Source: Isoetes taiwanensis (taxonomy: Eukaryota > Streptophyta > Lycopodiopsida > Isoetales > Isoetaceae). From it: a stretch of DNA of 64,000 nucleotides. Each line of letters starts with the position of its first letter. Position 1 is the stretch's first letter. This document shows, one piece after another, positions 34,606 to 46,059 of the stretch. The translations under genes and the position numbers were made by a program. The notes under the pieces were generated by a model. That model made no database searches. It saw only the letters and a list, made by a program, of their open reading frames with translations, and was not told the DNA's origin. The stretch covers positions 248,001 to 312,000 of the forward strand of contig JAJEKV010000328.1 in the NCBI GenBank assembly GCA_021234155.1, read 5' to 3'.

Positions 34606-35828
34606 AATGTCATCGATTCGCGTAGAAATGAGATTCTACCGCGAGGCGAGCATGCATGCATGGCATCGTCGCATGCATGCATCGCGCATGCAGAAACCCG
34701 TTCATTAGGTTTGGGGATCGCTACTTGTGCGGAGTTCTTCATCGGCGTTTCATCGGCGCTTTCTCATCTCGGCGGTATCCATGGCTTCTATTCTTTGATC
34801 TCATGCGGAGAGGGGGCTTCTTCTTCTTGCATGAGCTACTCTTCTTGGCCATTCTATCCTTTCTAACCTCTTTTATCTTTGCCCTTTTTGTCAGGCTTAG
34901 GACAATCTTCAACTTCTTCTCCTCGGGATCTAGTATTTGAAGTTCTACGGTATCGGGATGTTGTTGGTTTCATGCGGTCGCGGTGCAAGAATGTCATCGA
35001 TTGGCGTAGCGGAATCGGGATTCTTACCGCGAGGCGGCATTTATGGCATCAACGTCATGCATGCATGCATGCATTTTAGGCGTTCATTAGGTTTGGGGAT
35101 GCTACTTATTGCAGAGTTCTTCATCGGCGTTTCATCGGCTTTCTCATCTCTCGGCGGTATCCATGGCTCCCCACCCTTCCCCCCTTAAAATTGTTATTTG
35201 TATGTTCATAATTGTTTTAATTGTCGCATTGGCGGCGCGGCGTGACCAGCCCCTCTTTTTTGAGGTTTTTCTCCGATTGGTTTTCTGTTAGTGATGCGAG
35301 TCCAGGGGTGACGCCGACTTCGGTATCTCTCGTGGGTGGGTTTTTGTGGGGCGTTTAGCAGCCCCGCGTTGTTCAAGCCCCTTTGCGAGATTTTATCGCT
35401 AGGGTTTTTCCTCGAAAACCGAAGGGCGGGTTTTTTAATCGCGATAAGCTTTCTCGGCGGGTACACTAGCCAACATCTGTAGCACACAATTTTGGGGTCG
35501 GGTGTTATAACTGGAGATCCCTATGTTTTTCATTTTTGGGTAGCTTTGCGATATCACGGCATACCCACTCTCCAATTTGAAAGTGGCCATGCAATGTAAA
35601 GTGGGGAAGGACCCACTTCAGCAATGTAAAGTGGTGGGGGCAGGACCCATCTGGTGTGTTGTAAAGTGTCACATGTCCGATAGGGATTGCCTTGTGGCGT
35701 GGCGTTAAAATCACTTCTTCTTCTTCTTCTTCTTCTTCTTCTATACCATTGTAGAAAAAGCTGCTGAGATGAATGAAAAGCCTATCTATCGGGATGTTGT
35801 TGGTTTCATGCGAGTCGCAGTGCAAGAA
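34606..35828. mobile_element. Insertion nested in the Copia element, with internal direct repeats
   Basis: This 1.2-kb segment splits the Copia coding sequence. Two blocks begin AATGTCATCGATT (34,607 and 34,991) and share CCGCGAGGCG, runs of GCATGCATGC, TTCATTAGGTTTGGGGAT and CGGTATCCATGGCT. A second shared motif, CGGGATGTTGTTGGTTTCAT, occurs near 34,955 and again at 35,790 just before the Copia resumes. So it looks like two unequal, partly homologous units in tandem. It contains a (TTC)n run at 35,717-35,741. No terminal inverted repeats or coding sequence were recognised. Confidence 0.75.
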
Positions 35829-36612
35829 TATACAAGGAATGTTGAATAAGTTTGGTTTAGCAGAATGCAACAATGTCAAATCTCCATTCGCTGCAGGACT
35901 GAAGTTGTCTACAAGTATGAGCTCTAAAAATGACTGTAAAGGACTAGAAATGACAAAATGCCATATCGTGAATTGGATGCTTACTTTATGTTGCTAATTG
36001 CTGCAAACCAGATATATAGATTTGGAACAGATCCAGGAAAACAACACTGGCTTGCAGTAAAGAGAGTGTTAAGATATCTGAAGGGAACACAAAAAGAAGG
36101 TCTTACATTCTCAAATAACAATCTGGAGTTGACAGCATATTCAAATGCAGACTGGGGAGGTGACAGGGATTCCAGACAATCTACTTCAGGTTATGTTCTT
36201 AAGGTAGGAGGAATTTGTGTTACTTGGAGAAGCAAGAAACAAGGATGTACTGCCATGTCCATAGCAGAGGCAGAATATAATGCTACCTCCCTAACAGCTA
36301 GAGAAATTATTTGGGCAAGGAGAATATTAAATGAACTTGGTGCAATTCAGAAAGGGCCTACAGTATTATACATTGATAGTCTGAGTTGCTTGGCAATTAA
36401 AAAATCATGTTCTTCACGAAAGAAGATTCATGTACACTATATCAGAGATATGGTAGCCAAAGGTTATATTAAGGTTGAATACAAATGTACAGAAGACCAG
36501 ATTGCTGATATCTTTACAAAAGTGTTACCAGTTAATAGGTTTATGAAATTGCAGAAGGACCTTGGTATACAAGAAGCTCATGAGGATAAAAGGTCAGCAA
36601 CTAATTCGATCA
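35829..36612 (+). pseudogene. Copia C-terminus: end of RT and RNase H
   Basis: Coding resumes with GMLNKFGLAECNNVKSPFAA, the usual end of the Copia reverse transcriptase, then PYRELD and KQHWLAVKRVLRYLKGT. The RNase H domain follows: AYSNADWGGDRDSRQSTSG, TAMSIAEAEYNATS and the late YIDSLSCLAIKK and EDQIADIFTKVLP. Spacing between PYREL and PGKQHW is shorter than usual, suggesting a small deletion. The 35,958-36,662 frame is otherwise open. Confidence 0.93.
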
Positions 36613-36623
36613 TGAGAGGAGAA
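36613..36623 (+). other. Copia polypurine tract
   Basis: GAGAGGAGAA lies directly upstream of the 3' LTR start TGTGAG, the expected position for the plus-strand primer. Confidence 0.8.
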
Positions 36624-37120
36624 TGTGAGAAACAGTTCATGATTGAATTTCTAAGTGCTTAAACAAATTAGGGTAAACATATGAGTTAACCTATGTTTAC
36701 TTTAAAGTATTAAATTCAGAGAGCCTATGGTTTAATAACCAATGGTTGAATTTTTAGAAGTATCAAAGGCAAACATAGAATGGAGATCTCGGTCAAACAA
36801 TTCCACAACAAGTGGAATCTCAAAACAGAAGGTCGATCCAAAAGTGACTCCGGTCGGTCAGAATCACAAGATAAAATGCAATGAGGATGATTGACGTTAC
36901 TGCATCGTGATTTAAAGGATTGAATCAAGTCTATTTTGCCTTCAATATTTCATTGAGCAGATCAATTTGTAAGACTTGATATTGAGTAAACCGATCAGTA
37001 TATTAGTTGGTAATTTTAAAGAAAATATATTCAATGGTTTGAATATGTGAATTTGTGCATTTGGCTAAATGCATATGGTTAAGTTGGTTGCCAAGTAAGG
37101 TTGATAAAACTTATCTTGTG
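36624..37120 (+). repeat. Copia 3' LTR
   Basis: Begins TGTGAGAAACAGTTCATG and aligns with the 5' LTR to about 37,113. The exact 3' end is uncertain (37,114-37,134) because the 5' LTR is cut by a deletion at its own end. The small number of differences between LTRs indicates a moderately recent insertion. Confidence 0.88.
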
Positions 37121-37149
37121 TAGTAAAAGTTCAAATATTAGTTTTGTAA

Positions 37150-37990
37150 AGCTCTAATACTTCTTGTTGTATATTGTTCACAAAAAATAATCTTCCACTT
37201 TGTGCTTCAGTCCATCCATTAACTCGGTGATGTTGGAGGTTAACAGGAATCTTGACAGTTGCAACATGGTATGAGTCTGGCCAATTAATGACATGGGAGG
37301 CCTTTCAAGCCAAATTCTTGTTGTCTCGATGGGTAGACCTATTTGGCAAAAGGTTATTGGTAATCTGCCATTTGTTGCTCTAGAGACTATTGAAGTGTGC
37401 ATGTGGATTTCCTATCAAAGTGTTCGAACATAGCTTGTGAACTCTATGTATAAACTGCTTGTCAATGGTGATACCCTTCTACCATCCACTAAGTGGTCCC
37501 TTCAGCTCCCCCTCCTAGTTGGAGGTGTATGTGGACTTGGGCCTGGGATAAACTACTTTTCTAAGGTGATTGTGCTTTCATAGCGATTCTTCATAGATGC
37601 CCTCGCGTGTCAATGTTCTTGTTTACAAGTTCGGTCCTTGAGTGTCAGCACTTTGCCGCTATGCAAGCAAAGCATTGTTTCTTTGTGTGATCACCTCTAG
37701 CCGGCTTGGTCTTGGCTACTTTCTCGATTTTCATGTCACATTGACAAGTGCTTTTGGCTATTTATCGGATATTTGGAATAAGTTATGAAGCCAAGCCTTT
37801 CACTTAGCATCGGGGATGGTTATAATCATCATTCATTTAAATTGGATTTATAACCGTTCCAAAAGCACGTAGCCACTTTTGCATACCCTTTTCTCAATAT
37901 AGTGTTGTGTTGTGTGACGTTGTTTTGCATTGTTGCAAATTTTTCATTGTAGTAATTGGGTGGTTTAACATTTTCTTGTTTTAGTGAGAA
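37150..37990 (+). pseudogene. LINE C-terminal (zinc-binding region) fragment, eroded
   Basis: Plus-strand frames here contain TWEAFQAKFLLSRWVDLFGK and Trp/Leu/Cys-rich segments that resemble the RT-associated zinc-binding end of plant LINEs. The fragment is heavily frameshifted. It is in the same orientation as, and would follow, the GGLG segment at 31,783, so the Copia probably sits inside one old LINE copy. Identification is weaker than for the other LINE pieces. Confidence 0.4.
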
Positions 37991-38283
37991 GAATGTGGTG
38001 TTTGATTAAGCATTTGTAGATAACACACATCAATATACACGTAACACTTTTTACATTGTATTCACTTTGATATGAAGATTTATCATCATGGAGGGACTAG
38101 TCCTTTTCTTTGTCAAATAACTCTCAAGATAGGGATACATCTCCTTAGTCGATCTAGTTCGATGCGCTTTGACAACATCCGACAATCGTTTTACTCAGCA
38201 GCCAAGCCACTCATGATGGACATGAATAGTACTAGAAACTCATCCTGTGAGGTAATCTTGTGAAGTATAAGTTGGTGGATTTA

Positions 38284-41200
38284 GAGCCCGAATTGATTAT
38301 AAAAAAGCAATTTAAGAGCATCATCATCTACTATTATGATGTCCTCTTTTCTTTGAATGCCAAGTTGATCCATCATAGTACCAAGATGTTTCACTTAAGA
38401 CCGGTTTGCCATCCCGGATCTTGGATGTGGAAACTTTATATTAATTTACTTTGGTCCCAAATCGTCACAAAGTCTCGATTCATGCCCGGTAATACCCTAA
38501 GTACTTCATCAACATTTCTGCATTCCATTGAGGACCGGATGGCAACTCGAAACAACTGGCGCCTCATTCATCATATCTTCTAAGGGTGTGGATGAGGATA
38601 GATCCACTTTAGTATTCGATTCTAGAGGGACTTGCCTCGTCATCCCCTCGCTAATAAGCTTCTTAGAAAACGCTTACATGACACCATTCAGATCTAAGAC
38701 AATGATTTTGTCACAAGCGTGGAGCCCCGAACCATGGAAAACAAAGAGTTAGCTATGTAAAAGTGGAAATTCCAAGAATACACGCCAAGCGCCAAGCTTT
38801 GTCCATCATAAGTAAGCTGGCATATCACCGGCATGAATTGCCCTTTCATCATCGGCCGCTATCCCCTGCCAGTCCGAAGGCCTACTTCTACTCCCCGTGA
38901 TAGCTTATACTATCGGCATCAACTCCACGTTTAGTTCGCATTAACGCTTCTTCTATGAAAGCTACCACAAGGGTTTGGATTCCTAACTGGTTGCATCCCA
39001 TTGAGCTTGCATGATCATCCTGGTTATTGGTATCAGGAACTACCGCTACCGTATTCCCAAGCTGCTGGACATTACCAGTTGTAAAATGTTATCAAGCATG
39101 GACTTCAGTATTTTCCATGATCCATCGCTTCCCGCCAGCAATGCGCCTTTCCCTCGGGGTTGCATTGCTTTTTGAAACATTCCGAGTTGCACTTGAGGAT
39201 TTTTGTGAACTAGTAGTCCTTCTGCCCTTTGTAAGGTACCACAGCCAACGGGTTTATCTTTGATAGGACCAATAAGCCGCCGGCTGCGACTTTTGAAAAC
39301 ACTTCAAGGAAATCCCCGGATCGATCATCGTTGACGCAAACTTAAACATCTTCTTGATGTCTTAATTTCTTCTACCAATATACCCTCCAACATGTAATTC
39401 ACAAAGAAGTGGTATCAAATGGGCAAATGCCTCAACAAGATAGCTTGCCGCATTGATTGCAAACCCATGTTTATTCTAGGGCCCTTTTTTTCGCAAGAAT
39501 TCCAGAGTGATGTCTTCCCAGAGGTTAGAACATCAAATCTCGCTTATTTGCTTCATCCTCACTATCCGGCTTTGTAGAAGACATTTTTCAAGTTGGGTTC
39601 ATCCAAAAGAAAACATCGCTTTATGCACCTTTATCCGATGCCCCTTTGCTCTTAGCTACTCCATAGCCGCTATCCGCACAAGGGATACTCATGAAGATTA
39701 TATAAGTGCTTTTAAACGCATCCTCAAATCAAGATCCTTTGTCTCAAAGAGAAGAGAACCTTCTTTAACGACTTTTAGGCACTTCCAGGTCGATGAAGCC
39801 ACCAAAGCATGCATATGAGGCTCGGGGACATATGATGATAATAGTAAAGAGCTTCGAGCAGTAAGTTTATGCAACTACTAAAAACTGCTGTAATTCTCGC
39901 TGAGTCATCCCTTCCTTTCCTTTGCCCAGCTATCCAATACAAACAGAGACCTACGAGGGCCTATTGTTGTATCGTGGTAGGAGACCTTTATAGCCGTGAC
40001 ACCGTGCATTGGAGTGCGTGTAAGTCACCACCAACATCTTTCGTGATTCGGCAACCTTCTCACCCATCACCTTTATCTGATAGTTTTGTGGTGTGTCGTT
40101 GGTTCTTTGATTTCCGCTTTGCAGAAATTCCTTCACCAAAAAGACGTGATTTCTTGATGTCATCACAGACACGCCATACTTTGTTCCAGCAAAATGAGTT
40201 CGTAGATAATGTTACATCACTGCAAGCTCAAGTTCTTCACCAACCGCTACCTTCATAACTCGACAGTTCTTTATATGAGTAACAATCAATGAAGGACATT
40301 TTGTCCTTAACTAAAGAAGCATTCTTGTAAGAACTTTTTTTATGCATTGATTTAACAAAACCAAAAATGATTTTCATCATCTTGAAGGCCCCGTGGTACT
40401 TTCCCTCATCCGGTAGTCTTCGTGATCAAAATAATATTGAAGTATCTCCAGGAGGCCCTTCCCATTGGTCCGTAGCCGCTTTTGAGCATACATCCTGCAC
40501 TGCTCCACTCGCCTGCAGACTTCGCCCCATGTAAGACGACATTGTAGGCATCCTCAGGGACCTCCGAAGATGCTTCTGGGATGTCTCACCAGCTTCCCCC
40601 CGCGCTTTTTTTTCCCTGCCTTTTTTGTCCTTTGGTTTTTATTCGATGATAGTCGGAGCCAAGGTCTTTTCCAATGCCTTAAACTCCTCGACTTTGTTCT
40701 CCCTCGCTTTTGTTTGTAGGGTCTTCCTCCATATTATATCCAAGTCGGGCGGGCATGACGGAAGAAACGAAGGGCTGCATGAATAAGGAAAAGCATGTCA
40801 GCCAATATGAGCAGGGCATACAAAACGAAATGAACCCTTTTAGATCAAGCAACAGATAATCAGGAAACCATTAAAGCCAGCGCGTTGGCTCGCGGCTTGG
40901 CGCGGTATGCATGCCACAATTCGCTGGATGAATACACACCGTGTGGGAATTGGCAAGCAGCACGCTTGATCAAAATGCTTCGGCGGTATTCAGGTACCTA
41001 ATTGCAGCATGAATAAGGTCGCTGTGGTTTTGATCGCAGCATAACGTTGTTTTTCGCGACCTCGGGCGCGGTATTCATTCCCCGCTAATTGTCGCGATGA
41101 ATACACGCTGTGCATGAATTGGCAATGTACCGCATGATCAAAACTGATCCGGGCGCGGGCCGCGCGAATTGGCAAAGATGGATATACGGCGCCGAATGGC

Positions 41201-43810
41201 ACCGACACATCACCGACCTAGTCTACTACTGTTATTTCTACTTGATATATCCACTATTCCATCTAATATACTAACCTTTTTTTATAAAGAAAGACTCTTC
41301 ATTTCCTGCTCATAATGTTGCACTAATCTCACCGTGTTCTCTCAAGTAGGGTATGGGGGCTTAGAAACCCATTAATCTCCCTCGCGGGTTGTAATGTAGC
41401 GCATACATTGTTTGTCCTGTTTTGCTTAGCCCTCCGGTTGGATAGGGATCGCAGCCCTCAATAGAATGCTGTCCACAATAATAAGGAAGCATACATTAGG
41501 GTTCTCCACTATAAGCTCCTCTAGTGTTGTCCAATAACGCAGTTGGAGCATCCTTTTTCCTATCCCAAGGAAGCACGCTCGTCACGGCATAGGAACTTGG
41601 CCCTCGATTCCTCACCATCGCCCTCAAGATTTCTAGCATGCCTGTATCATACCTCCTCTTAACAAGACTTGACCTATGTGATCTCGCTCGTATCGGTCAA
41701 CATGGATGGATGTGTAAAAGATTGGCCAAGTGGGGGGTAGTTGTCTGCATACTCTGACTAGCCTACCATTGCCTCCAGCTCCGATCTCTTTTGAGTCATT
41801 TTCGGCCAAAATGCCATCAACTATTGCAGCTGGGATGTCTTTCAAGTCCAGCAATCTTCTTTACATCCCCCGATATCATTTGATGCTTCAACCTTCCGTA
41901 GAATTTGAGAAGATCCCTCAAGAAAGTTTCCCTCACTACATTAACCCCTTCACTTATAGATTAATGAGTGAGAGCAAAGATTTTTGAGGCCATCCATGTT
42001 TGAAACATGACTCAGCACTCACGCCCTTTCCTTCATTCGCCATCTTTGAAAGCGCTCGTCCCCGGCATGTAAATATGCGACTTAGATCTTTGTAGTTCTT
42101 CACAACCTCCACTAGGAGTTGACAACATATGTCATCCTGCTCCTCACAAGTGATAAGAATACCTTGTTTCTTCATAAGATCGGGTCTCTTCTTCCTCGAG
42201 GGTAAATACAAGGTCCACTTTACCATTTAATTTTGGCTCTACATCAACATACCACCGCATCACATCCATCTTCCTCGGGCATGGAGGATCTGCGGTTCCG
42301 CCTCGATAATGGATCCGCTTATCATCCATCGACAATGCATAGGATACACGGTTCCCTCATTAGGGCTTTCCCTTCTTCTGAGCTTGTTCCACACCTCATT
42401 CCATTTGTCCCACACATGATCAGGATTGAACACTATGTGGTAGGAATTAGAGTCCTTAGTTGGACTTTTTTGGTGCCAAATCCTCCTCGCAACCACCTTC
42501 TTTTTTTGTATGATGACCTTGCTGATCATCTTCGCCAGGCTAAACTCGTGAGGAGTTGTCCTTCTTCTCCCCCTGCTTCTTTTTGAAATTGGATGGCCAA
42601 GCTCAATCCATTGGATTTCTAGCTACCTCAACCGCATGGATATGGTCCGAGATAAGAATATAAAACCATAAGTTAGTACCATGTAGATGAACATTTCGCA
42701 TAGTATCTGAATAGTATGCAGAAGCAAGATAACAAAAACTTACCGCCAGACCAATATTGGTTCAATGAAGTCTCCTGCGGTAGCGAAGTTGATTATTTAT
42801 CAAGAAACAAAGTCACTTTTACGAGTTGTATTGTATCACCCTTGCAATTGTGTTCAAGTTCCACTTATTGTAGTCGCAAGTTGCAGCTGTAATGACTAAG
42901 GATTCGACATTGTCCTAGAATCGCAGTGCTCCCCGTGCATCTCTTGGCATCTATCTTATCCATTTTCTCTATAAGCGCCTTCGCTGCCTCAACTGAATGA
43001 TGTCCATCAATGACAATGTAACGCACCATGCCGCTTCTTTCTTAGGTCATTCCATGTCTTCCATGGATATGGCTTGTCATTGATCCGAGTCCCATGATAG
43101 AACATCACCGGATTTGGTACCGTGGTGGGAAATTCAACCATGGACTGTGATCCTCGTATGGGGTTTGGGATCAAAGATCCTAGATATGAAAGATGCTCTA
43201 GGAGATCTTATGAGCTTGTCAATGGCTATCCTTTTTATTACATCCAAACCAAGTGGATACCATTGCTTGAACTTCAGAAGCTTGTCTACAGCATCAACCC
43301 TCGATTTCTTTTCACTATCCATTTCCTTCACTGGCTTTGGCAAAGATACTAGGGCCAAAGTTTCTGACTCAAATGCACCGCCACTACCACTGAAACTAAA
43401 TATGTAGAAACTTGAAGATGGTTTCTTCTGCAAACTTCTTCGAATCATGGATACAACCTTCACATACGTAACAAACTGTATGGTGTGAGTTTGAAGGAGC
43501 CAGCCATACTTTGTAACACCGCCGTTCCGCTATCTTATCCGGCCCGAATCCATCTATACCTAGTATTGTATTTGGAAATGCCGAGATTATTCTTTCTATT
43601 AAGTGAAGACACAGATGTCATCATCAAGCTCCTACATAAAAGGACCAACCCTACTTTTTGAATTCGCCTTTGTTCTCCCATGGATGTAGGACCACATCAT
43701 ACTTTGAGCCTGCCCCTCGCTTCAAAGAATATACCATTCGTGACTTCAACAAATACTGTCTCGCAAGTCTTGACTTAGCTCTCATGATGTTATAACTCGG
43801 CCATGGCCAA
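38284..43810 (-). pseudogene. Antisense pseudogene with ParB-like DGHH motif
   Basis: Read 5' to 3' on the minus strand, it runs from about 43,810. An early segment (SRLARQYLLKSRMVYSLKRG, DVVLHPWENKGEFKK) is followed by a frame at 43,463-43,134 containing FKQWYPLGLDVIKR. After a shift come NPVMFYHGTRINDKPYPWK and YIVIDGHHSVEAAKALIEKM (about 43,110-42,960); IDGHHSVEAA matches the DGHHR-type motif of ParB-like nuclease domains. Next are ITAATCDYNKWNLNTIARV and, after a likely intron starting GTAAGTTTTT near 42,744, RIHYRGGTADPPCP, DDICCQLLVEVVKNYKDLSR, FTCRGRALSKMANEGKG and RQLPPTWPIFYTSIHVDR. Fragments near 40,050 (MLVVTYTHSNARCHGYKG) and 38,360 (EDIIIVDDDALKLLF) look like its C-terminal part. 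I recall similar proteins only as uncharacterised in mosses and streptophyte algae. Many frameshifts, mostly at CpG. Confidence 0.6.
40890..41165. repeat. Imperfect GC-rich duplication, about 168-bp spacing
   Basis: GCGCGGTAT..GATGAATACAC..AATTGGCAA..TTGATCAAAA-type landmarks occur near 40,899-40,985 and again near 41,067-41,155. The block is GC-richer than its surroundings and lies within the region spanned by the antisense pseudogene, so it may be an insertion in it. Confidence 0.6.
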
Positions 43811-46059
43811 TTAGCTTGATGCCAAGAGTTCTATCTAATGCCTTCTTGTACTACATTGGGGTCCTTTTCTTTGAGGGTTGAAGGTTGATGTAACTAGTGA
43901 TCTCTTGGAAGTTATAAACAAATATCCAAGTTAACCATTGCTGAAGGATTCTCAGGATAACCAAGCAACGGTATCATCAATGTCAGCTTGGCAGTATACA
44001 AGTCTATAAAGATTTCATCACAAATTGGATGGGTTAAATGAGAAGGAAGATCAACCTACGTATTAAGATACTAAGAGCCGGAATGTAGTCCCATTCCATC
44101 TCTTAGTATTCTTATTAGGGGTTGTCCTTCGCCGCTTCACGAATCTAATCAACCAGAAAGTAATATAAGATTACACAAAAGACATTGACACTTCCATATC
44201 TCATATGAATATACATTACAAGCATATATAGCTTATTATACCAAAGTTGAACCATATGAAACATTTAAATGGTCTATATAGATTTATTAGCCCCGCAATC
44301 TTTCCCTCGATTCGCATGTAGCGAAATCAAGGACAACCCTACACTTGCAATACTAAGAGTGATGGAATTTGGACTTCTCACGAAAAAAAGTCAGTCATAG
44401 AGTTTTTAATCTATTAAAACTCGAATATACTAATCTTTACTTGCCATAGAGGGCAAAATGGTCAAGCTCTAGAAACCGAATTGAGCTTTGTTGCAGCTCG
44501 GTAGTTCGGGTGCAACTTATTACTAAGATGTGCTTAAATCGAGTCGAATTTTTTGTAAACATGTCGAAATGAAGTAGGTACCAAAATGAAGGTAAAGAAA
44601 AAATTTGGCTCGATTGAGAGATCGCCAAGAAGAATGCGCCGGAAAGTAAGGCCAAGCAAAATGTCTCTAAGAAAAAATAGGAATGAAAAAATGAGATTCA
44701 AATTAGATTGGAATTAGAAAACCCTTGATTATTACACGGGTCGTATAAAAATTAATGAAAAGACGCTGGCCATTAAAACCATATATTACCCGTAATAGTT
44801 TTTAAGAAAATATGAAATTTAATCCCACCCACAATTTAAACTTTAAAATCTTTTGGCGCGACCGCGCTCTTGACTATCCCTTTCCCCAACCACTTTTCAA
44901 TCATTGGCCTGTTCTTGGTCGCGTATTGATCATGGAATTTGTGTTTTCTCCCCGTGCCTAGAGAAACGCTAAAGAATTGTGTTTTCACATGTTGTTTTAA
45001 TACTAATTTGGGATGTCGCCAAGAAGGAAGCTTACCAAGTTACCGGATTAGGCTACCATATCTGAGGTAGTTCTTCTATCAAGTGAGTGGATTGAGGTGC
45101 CAAAATTTGTGCAACATAATTAACAAACCTTTTGCGGTCGAAGAAATGAGCAATCAAGCGTAAGAAAAAATTTTTTGGAGAAGCATGCTTCTTGTTAGCG
45201 TAAACAGGAAAGATGTAATTGTCAAGGGCATTGCTGATAACATGGCACCAACTACAACATGCCATGGAGTGCCCTTGGGACCCGATTATATTGAATTATA
45301 TTGATAGATCGCTGGTCGCCACTCATCCAAACATATAAAAGACCACATGCGTGAGAAGAAACACTTGAGAATCACTAGAGAGTTTCTTGGCTTGGCCAAC
45401 ACCACTACCGTAGACGATATAACGGAAATTTTACCGTAGCATGGTTGCTCTTCATTGTAGCTACTATAGCATATTTCACGTGTCCACTTTTAGATGTGCT
45501 ACTCAATGCATACTCGTGATGTCTATACAATAATGTCGCTATCTTGTATTGCTCATGCTATAAATATGAGTTCCCCCTCACCGGCAAGTGCATTAGTCAT
45601 GTCACGCAATCCGACACGCCCCTACCTTGCCACCGCTCCGTAATATGTGGTTTCCATCATTTCTCCATGAACTATTCAAAAATTTATAGATGCTTTGCAG
45701 GAGCTTGAAACTCGATCCTTGGTTGTAGTGAGTTACAATGGCCTCTACTAGAAGTTAGTTTGATACATATAAGGTTGTCATCCACTGCTTGCGCCTCGAG
45801 CATGGTGTTTATGAAGTTAAGAGAGTGACCATGCCGCGCCATGATGAGCCGGTTGGTGAAAGAATGGTCCTCTCTTTTTGTAACCGCCATGGTTTTTCCT
45901 TGTTGAATAAAAATAGTAGTGCGTCCAGGCAAGAACTTGATTTAAAGTGACTTCCCAACTTCTTTGGTATTTGTTCATTTGTAATATTTTGTCTCAGTAG
46001 CTTGAAATGCCAAAGTCGCTCCTCACCTTAAAAACACCCACATTATCTATATGTATATC
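43811..46059. other. Region with weak minus-strand frames, nothing identified
   Basis: Minus-strand open frames at 45,684-45,932 (VTKREDHSFTNRLIMARHGH) and 45,053-45,265 (SNALDNYIFPVYANKKHASP) look protein-like and have the same orientation as the antisense pseudogene. They could be its 5' part or a second captured gene. I do not recognise them. The rest is AT-rich non-coding DNA. Confidence 0.35.

Larger units (their letters stand above)
32300..37120 (+). mobile_element. Ty1/Copia LTR retrotransposon, internally deleted and interrupted
   Basis: Two direct LTR-like repeats flank integrase, reverse transcriptase and RNase H coding in the Copia order. Both LTRs begin TGTGAGAAA. Gag, protease and the primer-binding site are absent, because the 5' LTR passes straight into integrase. 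A 1.2-kb unrelated insertion lies at 34,606-35,828. A clear target duplication was not identified, as the 3' LTR end is uncertain by some bases. The element is non-autonomous and defective. Confidence 0.92.

Noticed and set aside
35717-35741. (TTC)n run as part of a coding or regulatory element
   Set aside because: A simple microsatellite; similar runs occur elsewhere in the window (55,264-55,354).
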